Assembly: GCA_903873805.1 (NCBI GenBank)
Contig: CAIQQB010000132.1
Coordinates: forward strand, 1 to 64,000
Length of the DNA stretch: 64,000 bases
Reading direction: 5' to 3'
DNA from: an uncultured Opitutia bacterium
GTDB taxonomy: Bacteria > Verrucomicrobiota > Verrucomicrobiia > Opitutales > Opitutaceae
Positions 1 through 7,764 of this stretch are shown in pieces (position 1 is the first letter of the stretch; each line of letters begins with the position of its first letter). Both the position numbers and the translations under genes were made by a program. Under the pieces are notes generated by a model, which saw only the letters and a program-made list of their open reading frames with translations, ran no database searches and was not told the origin of the DNA.

Positions 1-1
1 G

Positions 2-106
2 GCCAAAGCCGAGGATATCCTGGCCAAAATCGAACGCTGCCGTCGGCGGCTGGAAGCCATCCAGCCCGGTTGCACCCTGCCCAAACGGCGCAATAAGGCC
101 GCTTGA
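2..106 (+). CDS. C-terminal end of a probable IS630-type transposase (5' partial)
   Basis: Only the last 34 codons are inside the window. The peptide contains AEDILAKIERCRRRLEAIQ followed by a basic tail ending NKAA. An ILAKI/V-x-R-x-R segment of this kind is what I recall from the extreme C-terminus of IS630-family DDE transposases, just after the last catalytic segment. No catalytic residue is visible, so the assignment rests on a short resemblance. The next 70 bases hold no gene; a short dyad (GTTATG-6 nt-CATAAC, about 108-125) could be part of an element end. It could equally be the tail of an unrelated protein. Confidence 0.4.
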   Translation, partial: AKAEDILAKIERCRRRLEAIQPGCTLPKRRNKAA

Positions 107-176
107 GTTATGTCTAGTCATAACGGCATCACTACACTAGCTGGTCCGCTGACGGCAAGCTGTCGGCTTTCTCCGA

Positions 177-1631
177 TCAGCCGGACCGCAAGCTCCGGAA
201 TGCCACGAGTGCCTGGGCCCGGGCCCGGGTGTGGTCAACGATCGGGGCGGGATAATTGCGGCCGAGCGCAACCCCGGCGGTGTTCAGCACCGCGGGAGTT
301 GCCGCCCAAGGCTCGTGAATCCAACGATCGGGCAATTGGGCAAGTTCCGGCACCCAGCGGCGGATATAGGTCCCGTCGGGGTCGAATTTCCGGCCCTGCA
401 GAACGGGCGCAAAGATGCGGAAATAGGGCGCCGCATCGGCTCCGCATCCCGCGCTCCACTGCCAGCCGAGGGTGTTGTTGGCCAGATCGGCATCCACCAG
501 GGTGTCCCAAAACCAGGCCGCTCCCTCGGCCCACGGGAGACGCAGATGTTTGACGAGGAAGGAGGCGGTGATCATGCGCACCCGGTTGTGCATCCAGCCG
601 GTGTGCCAGAGCTGCCGCATGCCGGCGTCCACGATCGGGTAACCGGTGCGGCCGCGCTGCCAGGCCAACAGACCCTTACCGCCCGGATCCTGGGCCCAGG
701 GAAAACGGGCGAAGACCGGGCGCAACGGCTGCTCCGGTGTGTGGGGGAAATGGTGGAGAAGATGATGGGCGAATTCCCTCCAGCCGATTTCGGACAGGAA
801 GACCTGGATGCCACGGCTGGACGGAAACACTCCGCTGGCCTTCGCGCGGGCCTGGGCGGCGGCCCAGACCTGACGCGGGCTGATTTCGCCGAAATGCAGG
901 TGGGGCGAGAGGCGGGAGGTGCCCTCAATCCCGGGCTGGTTGCGTTGTTCATCATAAGTGTCAGCGCTTCGGGCAAAGAACGACTTTAGGCGGGCTTGGG
1001 CGCCGTCCTCCCCGGGTGTCCAGACGGCGTCAAAACCCGCGTCCCAACCCAACGGAGAGCGCAGGCCCAGAGCGGCAAGTTCGCGGGTGTCCGGCCAGCG
1101 GTCCGGTACCGGAAACGGGCCGGCGGGAATTCGGACCGGAGCGGGGACGGGCAGGGTCAGACAGTGCCGCCAGAACGGCGTATAGACCTGGAACGGACCA
1201 CCCTGCCGATTGGTGATCGCGGCCGGCTCAAAGAGCAGGGTGCCGTCGCTGGTGTGGACGGAAAGCCCGTTCGCGGCCAAAGCGGCCGCCACCGCCTGGT
1301 CGCGGTTCCGGGCGGCGGGCTCGTAACGATCGTTCCAATACACCGCAGCAGCGCCAGTAGATCGGCAGAGGTCGGGGAGGATCGTCGCCGAGTCACCGCG
1401 GGCGAGCACGAGACGGGAATTGCGTTTCCGCAGGCTGGCGTCGAGGGCGGCAAGGGAGTGGTGCAGCCACCAACGGGCGGCGCCCCCGGGAGCCCAGCGG
1501 CCCTCGCCGGCCACGTCATGAATATAGACCGGAATGACCGGACCTCCGCGGGCGAGGGCGGACGCGAGGGCGGCGTTGTCCTGCAGGCGCAGATCCTGTC
1601 GGAACCAGATGAGGACGGGGGCCGTGGGCAC
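177..1631 (-). CDS. phrB: Deoxyribodipyrimidine photo-lyase (class I CPD photolyase)
   Basis: Repairs UV-induced cyclobutane pyrimidine dimers with light energy. The N-terminal half is the alpha/beta antenna-binding domain (VLIWFRQDLRLQDNAAL at the start). The C-terminal half is the all-helical FAD domain with SRLSPHLHFGEISPRQVW, GRTGYPIVDAGMRQLW, MHNRVRM and NNTLGWQWSAGCGADAAPYF, all diagnostic of class I photolyase/cryptochrome. The frame is open to an ATG at 1742, but the extra 37 residues do not look like the family. I prefer the GTG at 1631, four residues before the conserved core, giving 484 residues (usual length about 470). No clear ribosome site helps decide. Cryptochrome-type function cannot be excluded, but the intact motifs favour repair. 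Confidence 0.9.
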   Translation of the reverse strand: MPTAPVLIWFRQDLRLQDNAALASALARGGPVIPVYIHDVAGEGRWAPGGAARWWLHHSLAALDASLRKRNSRLVLARGDSATILPDLCRSTGAAAVYWNDRYEPAARNRDQAVAAALAANGLSVHTSDGTLLFEPAAITNRQGGPFQVYTPFWRHCLTLPVPAPVRIPAGPFPVPDRWPDTRELAALGLRSPLGWDAGFDAVWTPGEDGAQARLKSFFARSADTYDEQRNQPGIEGTSRLSPHLHFGEISPRQVWAAAQARAKASGVFPSSRGIQVFLSEIGWREFAHHLLHHFPHTPEQPLRPVFARFPWAQDPGGKGLLAWQRGRTGYPIVDAGMRQLWHTGWMHNRVRMITASFLVKHLRLPWAEGAAWFWDTLVDADLANNTLGWQWSAGCGADAAPYFRIFAPVLQGRKFDPDGTYIRRWVPELAQLPDRWIHEPWAATPAVLNTAGVALGRNYPAPIVDHTRARAQALVAFRSLRSG

Positions 1632-1872
1632 AGGCTGAGGAAGGCCGGAGGTCGGGCGGATGCAATCCCGGGGTGCAAATTGAGTCTTTTGGGCTGGTTT
1701 CGGCCGGCAGCTGCGCCACATTGGCGCGGAATAAAAGTCCACTTTGGAGCATCTTACAGGGTAAGTCGCCCGTTTTATTAGTTGGAACGGTTAAAGCTGA
1801 CGACGGTCCCAGTCGATATATCCAGCGCCGCCTGCCTTTTGTGGTGACGCCCTCTCACAACCACCCAAAGCC

Positions 1873-2919
1873 ATGATCAGCAAAACAAAGTTTTCCGAAA
1901 CCGGCGATAACGAGATGAATCCAACCCCGGTGGCAGAGTTGGACGCACCACCGTCATTTCTGGAGAAGAATGATCGCGCGGAAGTTCGCGAAGTTCACGC
2001 GGAGCGCAGCAACCTGCAGCTTTATTTGCAGGAAATCGGGAAGACCCCCCTGCTGACGATCGAAGAAGAGGTCGCCCTGGCCAAGCGCATCCGGCGCGGC
2101 GACAAGGCGGCCCGCGACCACATGATCAAGGCCAACCTGCGGTTCGTCGTGAAAATCGCGATGGACTACAAGGATTTCGGGCTGCCGTTGCTGGACCTGA
2201 TCAGCGAGGGCAACATCGGGCTGATCAAGGCCGTCGAGCGTTTCGACCCGCGCAAGGGCGGAAAGCTCTCCACCTACGCCGCCTGGTGGATCAAGCAGTC
2301 GATGAAGCGGGCGCTGGCCAACCAGTCGAAGACCATCCGGCTGCCCGTCCATCTGGTCGACAAGATTTCCAAGTTGCGTCGCACCGCCATGGCCCTGACC
2401 GAGGAACTCGGGCGCGAGCCGACCGACGAGGAGTTGGCGCTCACCCTGCAGATTCCGACCAGCAAGGTCGCGCATCTCAAGTCGGTGAGCGTGCGACCGG
2501 CTTCACTCGACGCGCCGATGGGCGAGCAGGGCGAATCGGGGACGTTTGGCGACATCGTTGGTGACGAGAACGCCGTGGATCCCTTCGAGGACCTGCGCGA
2601 GCGCAACCGCAATGCCGATCTCACCGCCATCATCGACGCGCTTGATCCGCGCGAGGCCCAGATCCTGCGCCTGCGGTTCGGTCTCGCCGGGCACGACGAG
2701 CTGACGCTGGAGGAGGTGGGCCGCAAGTTCAAGGTGACCCGCGAACGCGTGCGCCAGCTGCAGAACATCGCCATCTCCAAGCTCCGCCGGGCCATCACCC
2801 ACAACGAGACCCAGCGGACGGCCGACGAGGTCGAGCTGGAGGAGCGCGCCCGGAAACGGATGGATGTCATCCGCGAGTTCGTGCAGGCCAAGGCGGCGAA
2901 GAAGCCCGCGACGGCCTGA
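1873..2919 (+). CDS. rpoD: RNA polymerase sigma factor, RpoD/RpoS-like (sigma-70 group 1/2)
   Basis: A 348-residue sigma-70 factor. Region 1.2 (LYLQEIGKTPLLTIEEEVAL) is followed by region 2 with DLISEGNIGLIKAVERFDP and STYAAWWIKQSMKRA (core binding and -10 recognition), region 3, and region 4.2 with LTLEEVGRKFKVTRERVRQL, the -35-binding helix-turn-helix. The acidic region 1.1 of long RpoD proteins is absent, so it is either a compact primary sigma or a group-2 paralogue; Verrucomicrobia commonly hold several. A second ATG at 1915 (MNPTPVAE) is an alternative start and neither has a good ribosome site. A basic C-terminal tail rich in Lys/Ala follows region 4. Symbol given by family; its exact rank among sigma factors is uncertain. 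Confidence 0.88.
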   Translation: MISKTKFSETGDNEMNPTPVAELDAPPSFLEKNDRAEVREVHAERSNLQLYLQEIGKTPLLTIEEEVALAKRIRRGDKAARDHMIKANLRFVVKIAMDYKDFGLPLLDLISEGNIGLIKAVERFDPRKGGKLSTYAAWWIKQSMKRALANQSKTIRLPVHLVDKISKLRRTAMALTEELGREPTDEELALTLQIPTSKVAHLKSVSVRPASLDAPMGEQGESGTFGDIVGDENAVDPFEDLRERNRNADLTAIIDALDPREAQILRLRFGLAGHDELTLEEVGRKFKVTRERVRQLQNIAISKLRRAITHNETQRTADEVELEERARKRMDVIREFVQAKAAKKPATA

Positions 2920-2936
2920 GCAGGTGGCATTTCCAG

Positions 2937-2955
2937 GGTGGAGCGCGTTGTCCCC
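2937..2955 (+). repeat. Dispersed TTGGGG/GTGGAGCGC repeat, copy 1
   Basis: GGTGGAGCGCGTTGtCCCC, just after the sigma factor stop. Its complement closely matches two other copies at 50875-50895 and 60527-60547. It runs into a perfect 12-base palindrome CCCAGCGCTGGG. All three copies lie just past gene ends. Confidence 0.6.
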
Positions 2956-3027
2956 AGCGCTGGGATTGACGGCTCGCAACCGAGGCTCGACGCAAGGTCG
3001 AGCCCGACGCTGGCCCCGGTGCTCCGT

Positions 3028-3513
3028 TTACCCCGCAAATTTCGTCCGCAGCGCAGCCGCGACATTCGGTGGCACGAAATTGCTGACGTCGCCGTTGTAG
3101 CGGGCGACCTGTTTGACGAGGTGGGAGCTGCAATAGCTATAGGCCTCGTTGGGCATCACAAAGATGGTTTCAACCGCCGGCTCGAGGTGCCGGTTCATCA
3201 GGGCCATGTTGAACTCGAACTCAAAGTCCGAAAGGGCGCGGAGGCCGCGGATGATGGCGGTGGCCTTGATCTCGAGCGCAAAGTTGACGAGCAGGCCGTC
3301 GAAGCCCCGGGCGGTCACGTTGGGGAATTTGGCCAAGCAGGGCGCCAGCATGGTGAGGCGTTCCTCGAGAGTGAACAGGGGCGCCTTGCCGGGATTGACC
3401 GCGATGGCGAGCGTCACGCGGTCGAAGAGCCGAGTGGCCCGTTCCAGAACGTCGAGGTGCCCATAGGTGATGGGATCGAATGTTCCGGGATAGATGCAGT
3501 GGGCGGGGCTCAT
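3028..3513 (-). CDS. coaD: Phosphopantetheine adenylyltransferase
   Basis: Fourth step of coenzyme A synthesis: 4'-phosphopantetheine + ATP gives dephospho-CoA. The 161-residue length is typical. The nucleotidyltransferase signature is at the N-terminus (IYPGTFDPITYGHLDVLERA, with T16-x-G-H19 binding ATP). KATAIIRGLRALSDFEFEF and YSYCSSHLVKQVARYNGDV, the usual pantetheine and phosphate-contacting segments, follow. It is cytoplasmic and stands alone, divergent from pgsA and converging on the sigma factor gene. Confidence 0.97.
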   Translation of the reverse strand: MSPAHCIYPGTFDPITYGHLDVLERATRLFDRVTLAIAVNPGKAPLFTLEERLTMLAPCLAKFPNVTARGFDGLLVNFALEIKATAIIRGLRALSDFEFEFNMALMNRHLEPAVETIFVMPNEAYSYCSSHLVKQVARYNGDVSNFVPPNVAAALRTKFAG

Positions 3514-3664
3514 GGCAGGAGGGAAAAGCCCAAAAACCGGGGTGGCGCGAGAACCAAATGCGGAGCGGATCTAGGCCGTGGCGGAGCGGCGAGCGCCCGG
3601 CGAGCCGACCGGATTCGCTCCAACGGTCCCGCTTCTTCCGCAGCGGGCGACGGAAACGACGGGG

Positions 3665-3684
3665 CCCGGCTCGGGCGAGCCGGG
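3665..3684. other. Perfect 9-bp hairpin in the coaD/pgsA divergent gap
   Basis: CCCGGCTCG-GG-CGAGCCGGG. The gap between the two divergent starts (3514-3765) holds no gene that I can support. The dyad could be an operator or one more dispersed hairpin; no second copy was seen in the window. Confidence 0.4.
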
Positions 3685-3765
3685 ATCCGCCGGCCTGCGG
3701 CCAAGCGCGACGTTTCCAGATTGCCTTTGCCCTGACGGCTGGACTGTTCTAGGTGGAGTCCGTCC

Positions 3766-4368
3766 ATGAACCTGCCGAACGCCATCACCCTCTCGCGCAT
3801 CCCGCTGATGTTCGTGATCACGTGGCTGCTGTATCAAGGCTGGCCGGGTGCGCCCACGTTGGCGTTTCTGCTGTTCATTGCCGGTGCGGTCAGCGACTGG
3901 CTCGACGGATATCTGGCGCGGCGGCGTGGGCTGGTCTCCACATTCGGCACTTTCATGGATGCGCTCAGCGACAAGATCTTCGTGCTCGGCATCATGATTG
4001 CAATGGTGGATCAGGAGCAGGATTTCCACATGCCGGTGCCGTTCGTGCTCATCACGCTGTGCCGCGAGTTTCTGGTTTCAGGAATGCGGATGGCCGCCGC
4101 CTCGAAGGGGGTGGTGGTGCCGGCGGATGGCGGAGGCAAGACCAAGACGGTCTCGCAGCTCATCGCCATCGGCTTCCTGCTGGCCAAGCCGATGCTGGAG
4201 CGCGACGTGCCGCGGGTGCTGCCCGGCGCGGACTTGCGGGCGCTGACCGAACAGGTGCACAACATCGGCCTCATCGGTTTCATCCTCGGCACATTCCTCG
4301 CGGTGTGGTCGGGCTGGCGCTACATTGAGCGGCACCGCCGGCTGGTCTTTGACGACGCGAGCAAATGA
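3766..4368 (+). CDS. pgsA: CDP-diacylglycerol-glycerol-3-phosphate 3-phosphatidyltransferase
   Basis: Integral membrane enzyme making phosphatidylglycerophosphate from CDP-diacylglycerol and glycerol-3-phosphate. The complete CDP-alcohol phosphotransferase motif D-G-x2-A-R-x8-G-x3-D-x3-D is present at residues 47-69 (DGYLARRRG ... MDALSD), with flanking hydrophobic segments. The start is supported by AGGTGGAG seven bases upstream of the ATG. Its stop overlaps the pgpA start (ATGA), so the two consecutive steps of phosphatidylglycerol synthesis are translationally coupled. Confidence 0.95.
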   Translation: MNLPNAITLSRIPLMFVITWLLYQGWPGAPTLAFLLFIAGAVSDWLDGYLARRRGLVSTFGTFMDALSDKIFVLGIMIAMVDQEQDFHMPVPFVLITLCREFLVSGMRMAAASKGVVVPADGGGKTKTVSQLIAIGFLLAKPMLERDVPRVLPGADLRALTEQVHNIGLIGFILGTFLAVWSGWRYIERHRRLVFDDASK

Positions 4369-4886
4369 AGTTGTCGCAACCCGTCTGGCCGCGCCGACTG
4401 CCCGCTGCGACGGTGGTGGCGCTTGCGACGCTCGGTCCCATCGGCCGGCGGCTGCCCGCCCCGGGCACCTGGGGCTCGGCGGTGGGTACGCTCGCCTGCG
4501 GCGCGGTTGGTGGGATGGTTTGGGTGAAGACGTGGGAAATCCTGCTGGTCAGCGCCGTGGGCTTCTGGCTCGCGGTCGGGCTGTGCGGTGAGGCGGAGAT
4601 CCGGCTGGGCAAAACGGATCCGGGCGAGGTGATCCTCGACGAGGTGGTCGCGATGCCCCTGTGTTTCCTCGGCTGGTATCGGTTGACGCAGATGGCGCCG
4701 GTGTGGGCGGTGTTGCTGGCGGGATTTGCGGTGTTCCGGTTTTACGACATCCTGAAGCCGCTCGGCATTGCCCGACTGCAGAAACTCCCCGGCGGCTGGG
4801 GCGTGGTGGTTGACGACACCGCGGCCGCGCTGGCGACGTGTGCGACGCTGCAACTGGTGAGGATCGTATGGCTGGCGGCCAGGTGA
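4365..4886 (+). CDS. pgpA: Phosphatidylglycerophosphatase A
   Basis: Removes the phosphate from phosphatidylglycerophosphate to give phosphatidylglycerol, the step after PgsA. The 173 residues contain the family landmarks RRLPAPGTWGSAVGTL near residue 28 and GKTDPGEVILDEVVAMP near residue 85, plus several hydrophobic helices. The start ATG overlaps the pgsA stop by four bases, which fixes it and implies one operon. Downstream lies a repeat-filled gap converging on the NusG-like gene. Confidence 0.95.
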   Translation: MKLSQPVWPRRLPAATVVALATLGPIGRRLPAPGTWGSAVGTLACGAVGGMVWVKTWEILLVSAVGFWLAVGLCGEAEIRLGKTDPGEVILDEVVAMPLCFLGWYRLTQMAPVWAVLLAGFAVFRFYDILKPLGIARLQKLPGGWGVVVDDTAAALATCATLQLVRIVWLAAR

Positions 4887-4910
4887 GGCGAAATTCGGCA
4901 GTTCAATCCA

Positions 4911-5046
4911 ATCACGGACGACACAGATAACACGGATACGGTGCGTTGATAAATATCGATCTCGAAAATCTGTTCACTTGCCGGGTGAAGGCCAGAAAAC
5001 CTGCCATGGATTGATCATCCGTGTGCATCCGTGATATCCGTGGTTA
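4911..5046. repeat. Facing pair of ACACGGA word repeats (element A)
   Basis: Left arm 4911-4938 reads ATCACGGACGACACAGAT and onward; the right arm 5014-5046 reads, on the other strand, ATCACGGATGCACACGGAT. The arms are imperfect inverted copies separated by about 75 unrelated bases. Three more elements of the same plan are at 6199-6358, 36188-36333 and 58695-58885. Confidence 0.65.
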
Positions 5047-5107
5047 CAAGTGCGTTCTGTTGGGTGAGACGTTGGCTTGCTGTCATTCGCGACGGTTCGG
5101 ATGAAGC

Positions 5108-5165
5108 CGCGACGCCCTCGTCGCGGGGATGGCCGGTCGGAGAAAACGCGACGAGGGCGTCGCGT
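5108..5165. repeat. Facing pair of ACGCGACG hairpin repeats
   Basis: Left copy 5108-5125 (CGCGACG-CCCT-CGTCGCG) and right copy 5146-5165 (ACGCGACG-AGGG-CGTCGCGT) are each hairpins, and over 18 bases they are perfect inverted copies of each other. Further copies lie at 15851-15870, 30994-31013 and 46239-46258. Confidence 0.85.
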
Positions 5166-5200
5166 CCTCAGTTTGGCGGGCGCAGCAAGTCTTCCCCGCC

Positions 5201-5713
5201 TCACGGCAGCAGCAGCAAATCCTCCAGTGTCATCTTGACCAGCAGGCCCTGCTGGAGGACATCGACGGATAGGATGATGCCCTTGGGATTTTGGGGATCG
5301 TCCACGATGCCTTCGAGGCCGCGCAACGGGCCGCCGGTCACGCGCACGCGTGAGCCGCGCTTGATCAGCGGATGCAGGCTGAGTTCCAACCCCGACGCGA
5401 CGATCAGCTTCACATCGCCCAGCTGCCGCAGGAATCGCGATTCGTCGTCCACCGGAATGACGCGGGCGAGGAGATCCTGCTGGTAGACGCGGTTTTTCCG
5501 TTCGGGCGGGACGAGGGCGAACACGTAGCCGGGAAACAGCGGCTTGGTGAAGCGCTTGGTCTGCGTGCCGTAGCGCCGTACGCTGCGGATCAGCGCGAGA
5601 TAATGCTCCAGCTTTTCGGCCGCCAGCAGCGCGGCGAATTTCTTTTCGCAGCGCGGCCGGGTATGGCAGACCCACCAGCGGGGCACATCGCCCGGAGCCG
5701 GGTCGGGAATCAT
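5201..5713 (-). CDS. NusG-family transcription elongation/antitermination protein (RfaH/UpxY-like)
   Basis: The 170-residue protein has a NusG N-terminal (NGN) domain at about residues 11-110 (WWVCHTRPRCEKKFAALL; TKRFTKPLFPGYVFA) and a C-terminal KOW motif (IKRGSRVRVTGGPLRGLEG) at about 118-138. NusG proteins bind RNA polymerase and modulate pausing and termination. The housekeeping nusG normally sits with secE and rplK; this one sits behind aroQ, overlapping it by ATGA, so it is more likely a specialised paralogue of the RfaH/LoaP/UpxY kind acting on particular operons. No target operon is evident here. It could still be the only NusG; the rest of the genome would decide. Confidence 0.85.
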   Translation of the reverse strand: MIPDPAPGDVPRWWVCHTRPRCEKKFAALLAAEKLEHYLALIRSVRRYGTQTKRFTKPLFPGYVFALVPPERKNRVYQQDLLARVIPVDDESRFLRQLGDVKLIVASGLELSLHPLIKRGSRVRVTGGPLRGLEGIVDDPQNPKGIILSVDVLQQGLLVKMTLEDLLLLP

Positions 5714-6189
5714 CGCTTCGCGGCGGGCTTCGGCCGGCCGGCGGGGGCCGTCGCCGGTGCGCCGACCGTCAGCAGGAAACGCACGGCGGCGAAATAACCC
5801 TCCAACCCTAGGCCGGTGATGACGGCGAGGCAGGCGGGGGCGGTGAGCGAGGTATGCCGGAATTCCTCGCGCTTGTAGATATTGGAGATGTGGACCTCGA
5901 CGGCCGGCAGGTGGGCGCCAAGTAGCGCGTCGCGCAGGGCGACGCTCGTGTGGGTGAGCGCGCCGCCATTGATGACGAGGGAGTCGATTTTCGCGTCGAC
6001 GAGTTCGGCGATGCGGTCGATCAGCTTGCCCTCGTGGTTGGACTGGAAAAACACCAGCTCGGCCGAGCCCTTGAACTCGGCGCGCAGCTTCGCCTCGAGA
6101 TCGGCGAGGGTGGCGCGGCCGTAGATTTCGGGTTCGCGTTTGCCGAGGCGGTCAAGGTTGGGGCCGTTGAGGATGGCGATGCGTTTCAT
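5710..6189 (-). CDS. aroQ: 3-dehydroquinate dehydratase, type II
   Basis: Third step of the shikimate pathway: 3-dehydroquinate to 3-dehydroshikimate. The N-terminus ILNGPNLDRLGKREPEIYG carries the flexible active-site loop with the expected Arg and Tyr. FFQSNHEGKLIDRI, LTHTSVALRDAL and VEVHISNIYKREEFRHTS complete the substrate site. The usual N-P-G-A-Y/F-THTS reads N-G-G-A-L-THTS, a mild departure. The start is the MKRIAIL methionine at 6189. An open extension to 6222 reads into an intergenic repeat and is rejected. About 159 residues, slightly longer than usual because of an Ala/Pro-rich tail. Its stop overlaps the NusG-like start. Confidence 0.95.
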   Translation of the reverse strand: MKRIAILNGPNLDRLGKREPEIYGRATLADLEAKLRAEFKGSAELVFFQSNHEGKLIDRIAELVDAKIDSLVINGGALTHTSVALRDALLGAHLPAVEVHISNIYKREEFRHTSLTAPACLAVITGLGLEGYFAAVRFLLTVGAPATAPAGRPKPAAKR

Positions 6190-6198
6190 GGTTGGTTG

Positions 6199-6358
6199 GC
6201 CCACGGAATACACGGAACACACGGAAGGGGGAAGGCTGTTTTTGGGAGTAGGGACGGCCGGGGCAATTCACCAAAGCCCGACAATAAACTGATTGCCATT
6301 CGCGCACGAGGCGAAAGCTCCGTCTATATTTTCCGCGTGTTCCGTGGATTCCGTGGGC
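6199..6358. repeat. Facing pair of ACACGGA word repeats (element B)
   Basis: Left arm 6199-6226 and right arm 6331-6358 are inverted copies matching at 26 of 28 bases; both contain CCACGGAAT and CACGGAACAC. They enclose 104 unrelated bases. The element fills the gap between the aroQ start and the end of the NIF3 gene, and its right arm stops seven bases before the NIF3 stop codon. Confidence 0.85.
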
Positions 6359-6364
6359 ACAATC

Positions 6365-7117
6365 TCAGAGCGGATTGGCGGTGGCGATGAACTCCCAGGG
6401 CAGGCCGAATTTCCTGGCCAGCTCGGCGGCGAGGGCCTGCACGCCGTGCACCTCGGTGGTGTAATGGCCGCAGAGGTAGAGGTTGAGCCGCTGTTCCTGG
6501 GCGACGTTAAACCACTCCTCCCGCAGCTCTCCGGTCACGAGCGTATCCACGCCCGCGCGGGCCAGCTCGGGGATGGCGCTATTGCCCGAGCCGCTGCAAA
6601 ACGCCACCGCGCGCGGGGCGGCAGCGCCGCACTCGATGGCGATGACGCGTGGGTAAAGCGCCTCAAGTTTGGCCCGCAACGCCGTCCGTTTCAGCCGCGA
6701 ACCGGCAATCCAGCCGATGCTCTCGCCGTCGCGCACGAGGAAGGGCTGCGCCGGCTTCAGCCCGAGCTGGCGGGCGAGCAGGGCGTTATTGCCGAGTTGC
6801 GGATGCGCGTCGAGGGGCAGGTGGCTGGAGTAGAGCGCGCAGTTGCCGCGAACGAGCGTGGCGATGCGGTCATACACCGGACCGGTCAGCGGGCGGGGCA
6901 TGTCCCAGTACATCCCGTGGTGCACGAGCAGGAAATCCACGCCGGCGGCGACGGCCTTTTGAAACGGCACGAGGCCGGCGTCCACCGCCGCGCCAATCTT
7001 GGTGACGCGGCCGTCGTTAGCGACCTGGAGTCCATTCCAGGCGCCGGGCGCGTCCTTGAACGCGGTGCAGCGGGTGCGTTTGTCGCAGTAGGCGGCCAGT
7101 TGGGCGAGGGTAACCAT
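6365..7117 (-). CDS. NIF3/DUF34-family dinuclear-metal protein
   Basis: A 250-residue member of the NIF3 (YbgI/YqfO) family, which forms hexameric rings with two metals per subunit and is often labelled GTP cyclohydrolase 1 type 2; its real reaction is unsettled. Visible metal-ligand segments are DFLLVHHGMYW in the first half and CGHYTTEVHGVQALA near the C-terminus, with AWNGLQVAN near the N-terminus. The frame stays open far upstream, but conserved sequence begins at MVTLAQLAAYC, so I start at 7117. The gene diverges from the dCMP deaminase gene. Confidence 0.9.
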   Translation of the reverse strand: MVTLAQLAAYCDKRTRCTAFKDAPGAWNGLQVANDGRVTKIGAAVDAGLVPFQKAVAAGVDFLLVHHGMYWDMPRPLTGPVYDRIATLVRGNCALYSSHLPLDAHPQLGNNALLARQLGLKPAQPFLVRDGESIGWIAGSRLKRTALRAKLEALYPRVIAIECGAAAPRAVAFCSGSGNSAIPELARAGVDTLVTGELREEWFNVAQEQRLNLYLCGHYTTEVHGVQALAAELARKFGLPWEFIATANPL

Positions 7118-7246
7118 AAGAGCGAGATTGGCGGGCCTCGGCCGCGGGGGCGAGCGGTTTTCCGGCGGACTGGGCCGGCGACGTTTCCCGCGATTCCGTC
7201 CGGCGGGTCGCAACCCGCGCTTGCGCCGCGGCCCGGGGGCGTTTGC

Positions 7247-7753
7247 ATGGGTGCCATGAGCCATGCCGCCGCCGCGTCCGTCGCGCCCGCCTCCGCCGTC
7301 GATCTGATCGAGCGTGCCGCCGCGCAATTCGGCTCGCGGCCGTCCTGGGACGAATATTTCATGGCGACGGCGGTGCTTATGTCCACCCGGTCGCCCTGTG
7401 AGCGGCTGCATGTCGGCTGCGTGCTCATCAGTCGCGGCGCCCAGCAGAACCGCCTGGTCGCGGCGGGCTACAACGGGTTTCTGCCCGGCACGCCTCATGT
7501 GTCGCGGACGCGCGACGGCCACGAGCAGGCGACCGTGCACGCCGAGCAGAATGCCGTGGCCGACGCCGCGCGCCGCGGCACCCCGGTGGCGGGCGCGGTG
7601 GCCTACGTCACGCATTACCCGTGCATCAACTGCGCGAAAATCCTCGCGTCGGCCGGCATCGCGGAAATCCGCTACCGGCACGACTACCAGAATGATCCGC
7701 TAGTCGCGCCGCTCCTCGCCGATGCGGGTGTGGTGGTGGTGCAACTCCGGTAA
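7247..7753 (+). CDS. dCMP deaminase / ComE-like cytidine deaminase-fold enzyme
   Basis: Converts dCMP to dUMP for dTTP synthesis, or acts as a related deoxycytidylate deaminase. The zinc site is complete: HAEQNAVADAA provides His and the catalytic Glu, and PCINCAK provides the two Cys. Also typical are RLHVGCVLIS and the substrate-loop segment GYNGFLPGTPH. Two in-frame starts lie nine bases apart (7247 and 7256); I take the first, which has a GGGGGC stretch upstream. Length 168 residues. It is followed after 11 bases by the AlgH-like gene. Confidence 0.9.
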   Translation: MGAMSHAAAASVAPASAVDLIERAAAQFGSRPSWDEYFMATAVLMSTRSPCERLHVGCVLISRGAQQNRLVAAGYNGFLPGTPHVSRTRDGHEQATVHAEQNAVADAARRGTPVAGAVAYVTHYPCINCAKILASAGIAEIRYRHDYQNDPLVAPLLADAGVVVVQLR

Positions 7754-7764
7754 CCGTCCGCGCC

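Larger units (their letters stand above)
4887..5200. other. Gene-free convergent gap filled by two repeat elements
   Basis: Between the converging ends of pgpA and the NusG-like gene I see no coding region. The gap consists of a facing pair of ACACGGA-type words (4911-5046) and then a facing pair of ACGCGACG hairpins (5108-5165), described separately. No T-rich terminator tail was found. Confidence 0.6.

Noticed and set aside
6190-6222. Upstream start for aroQ
   Set aside because: The extra codons translate a dispersed ACACGGA word and precede the universal MKRIAILNGPNL start.
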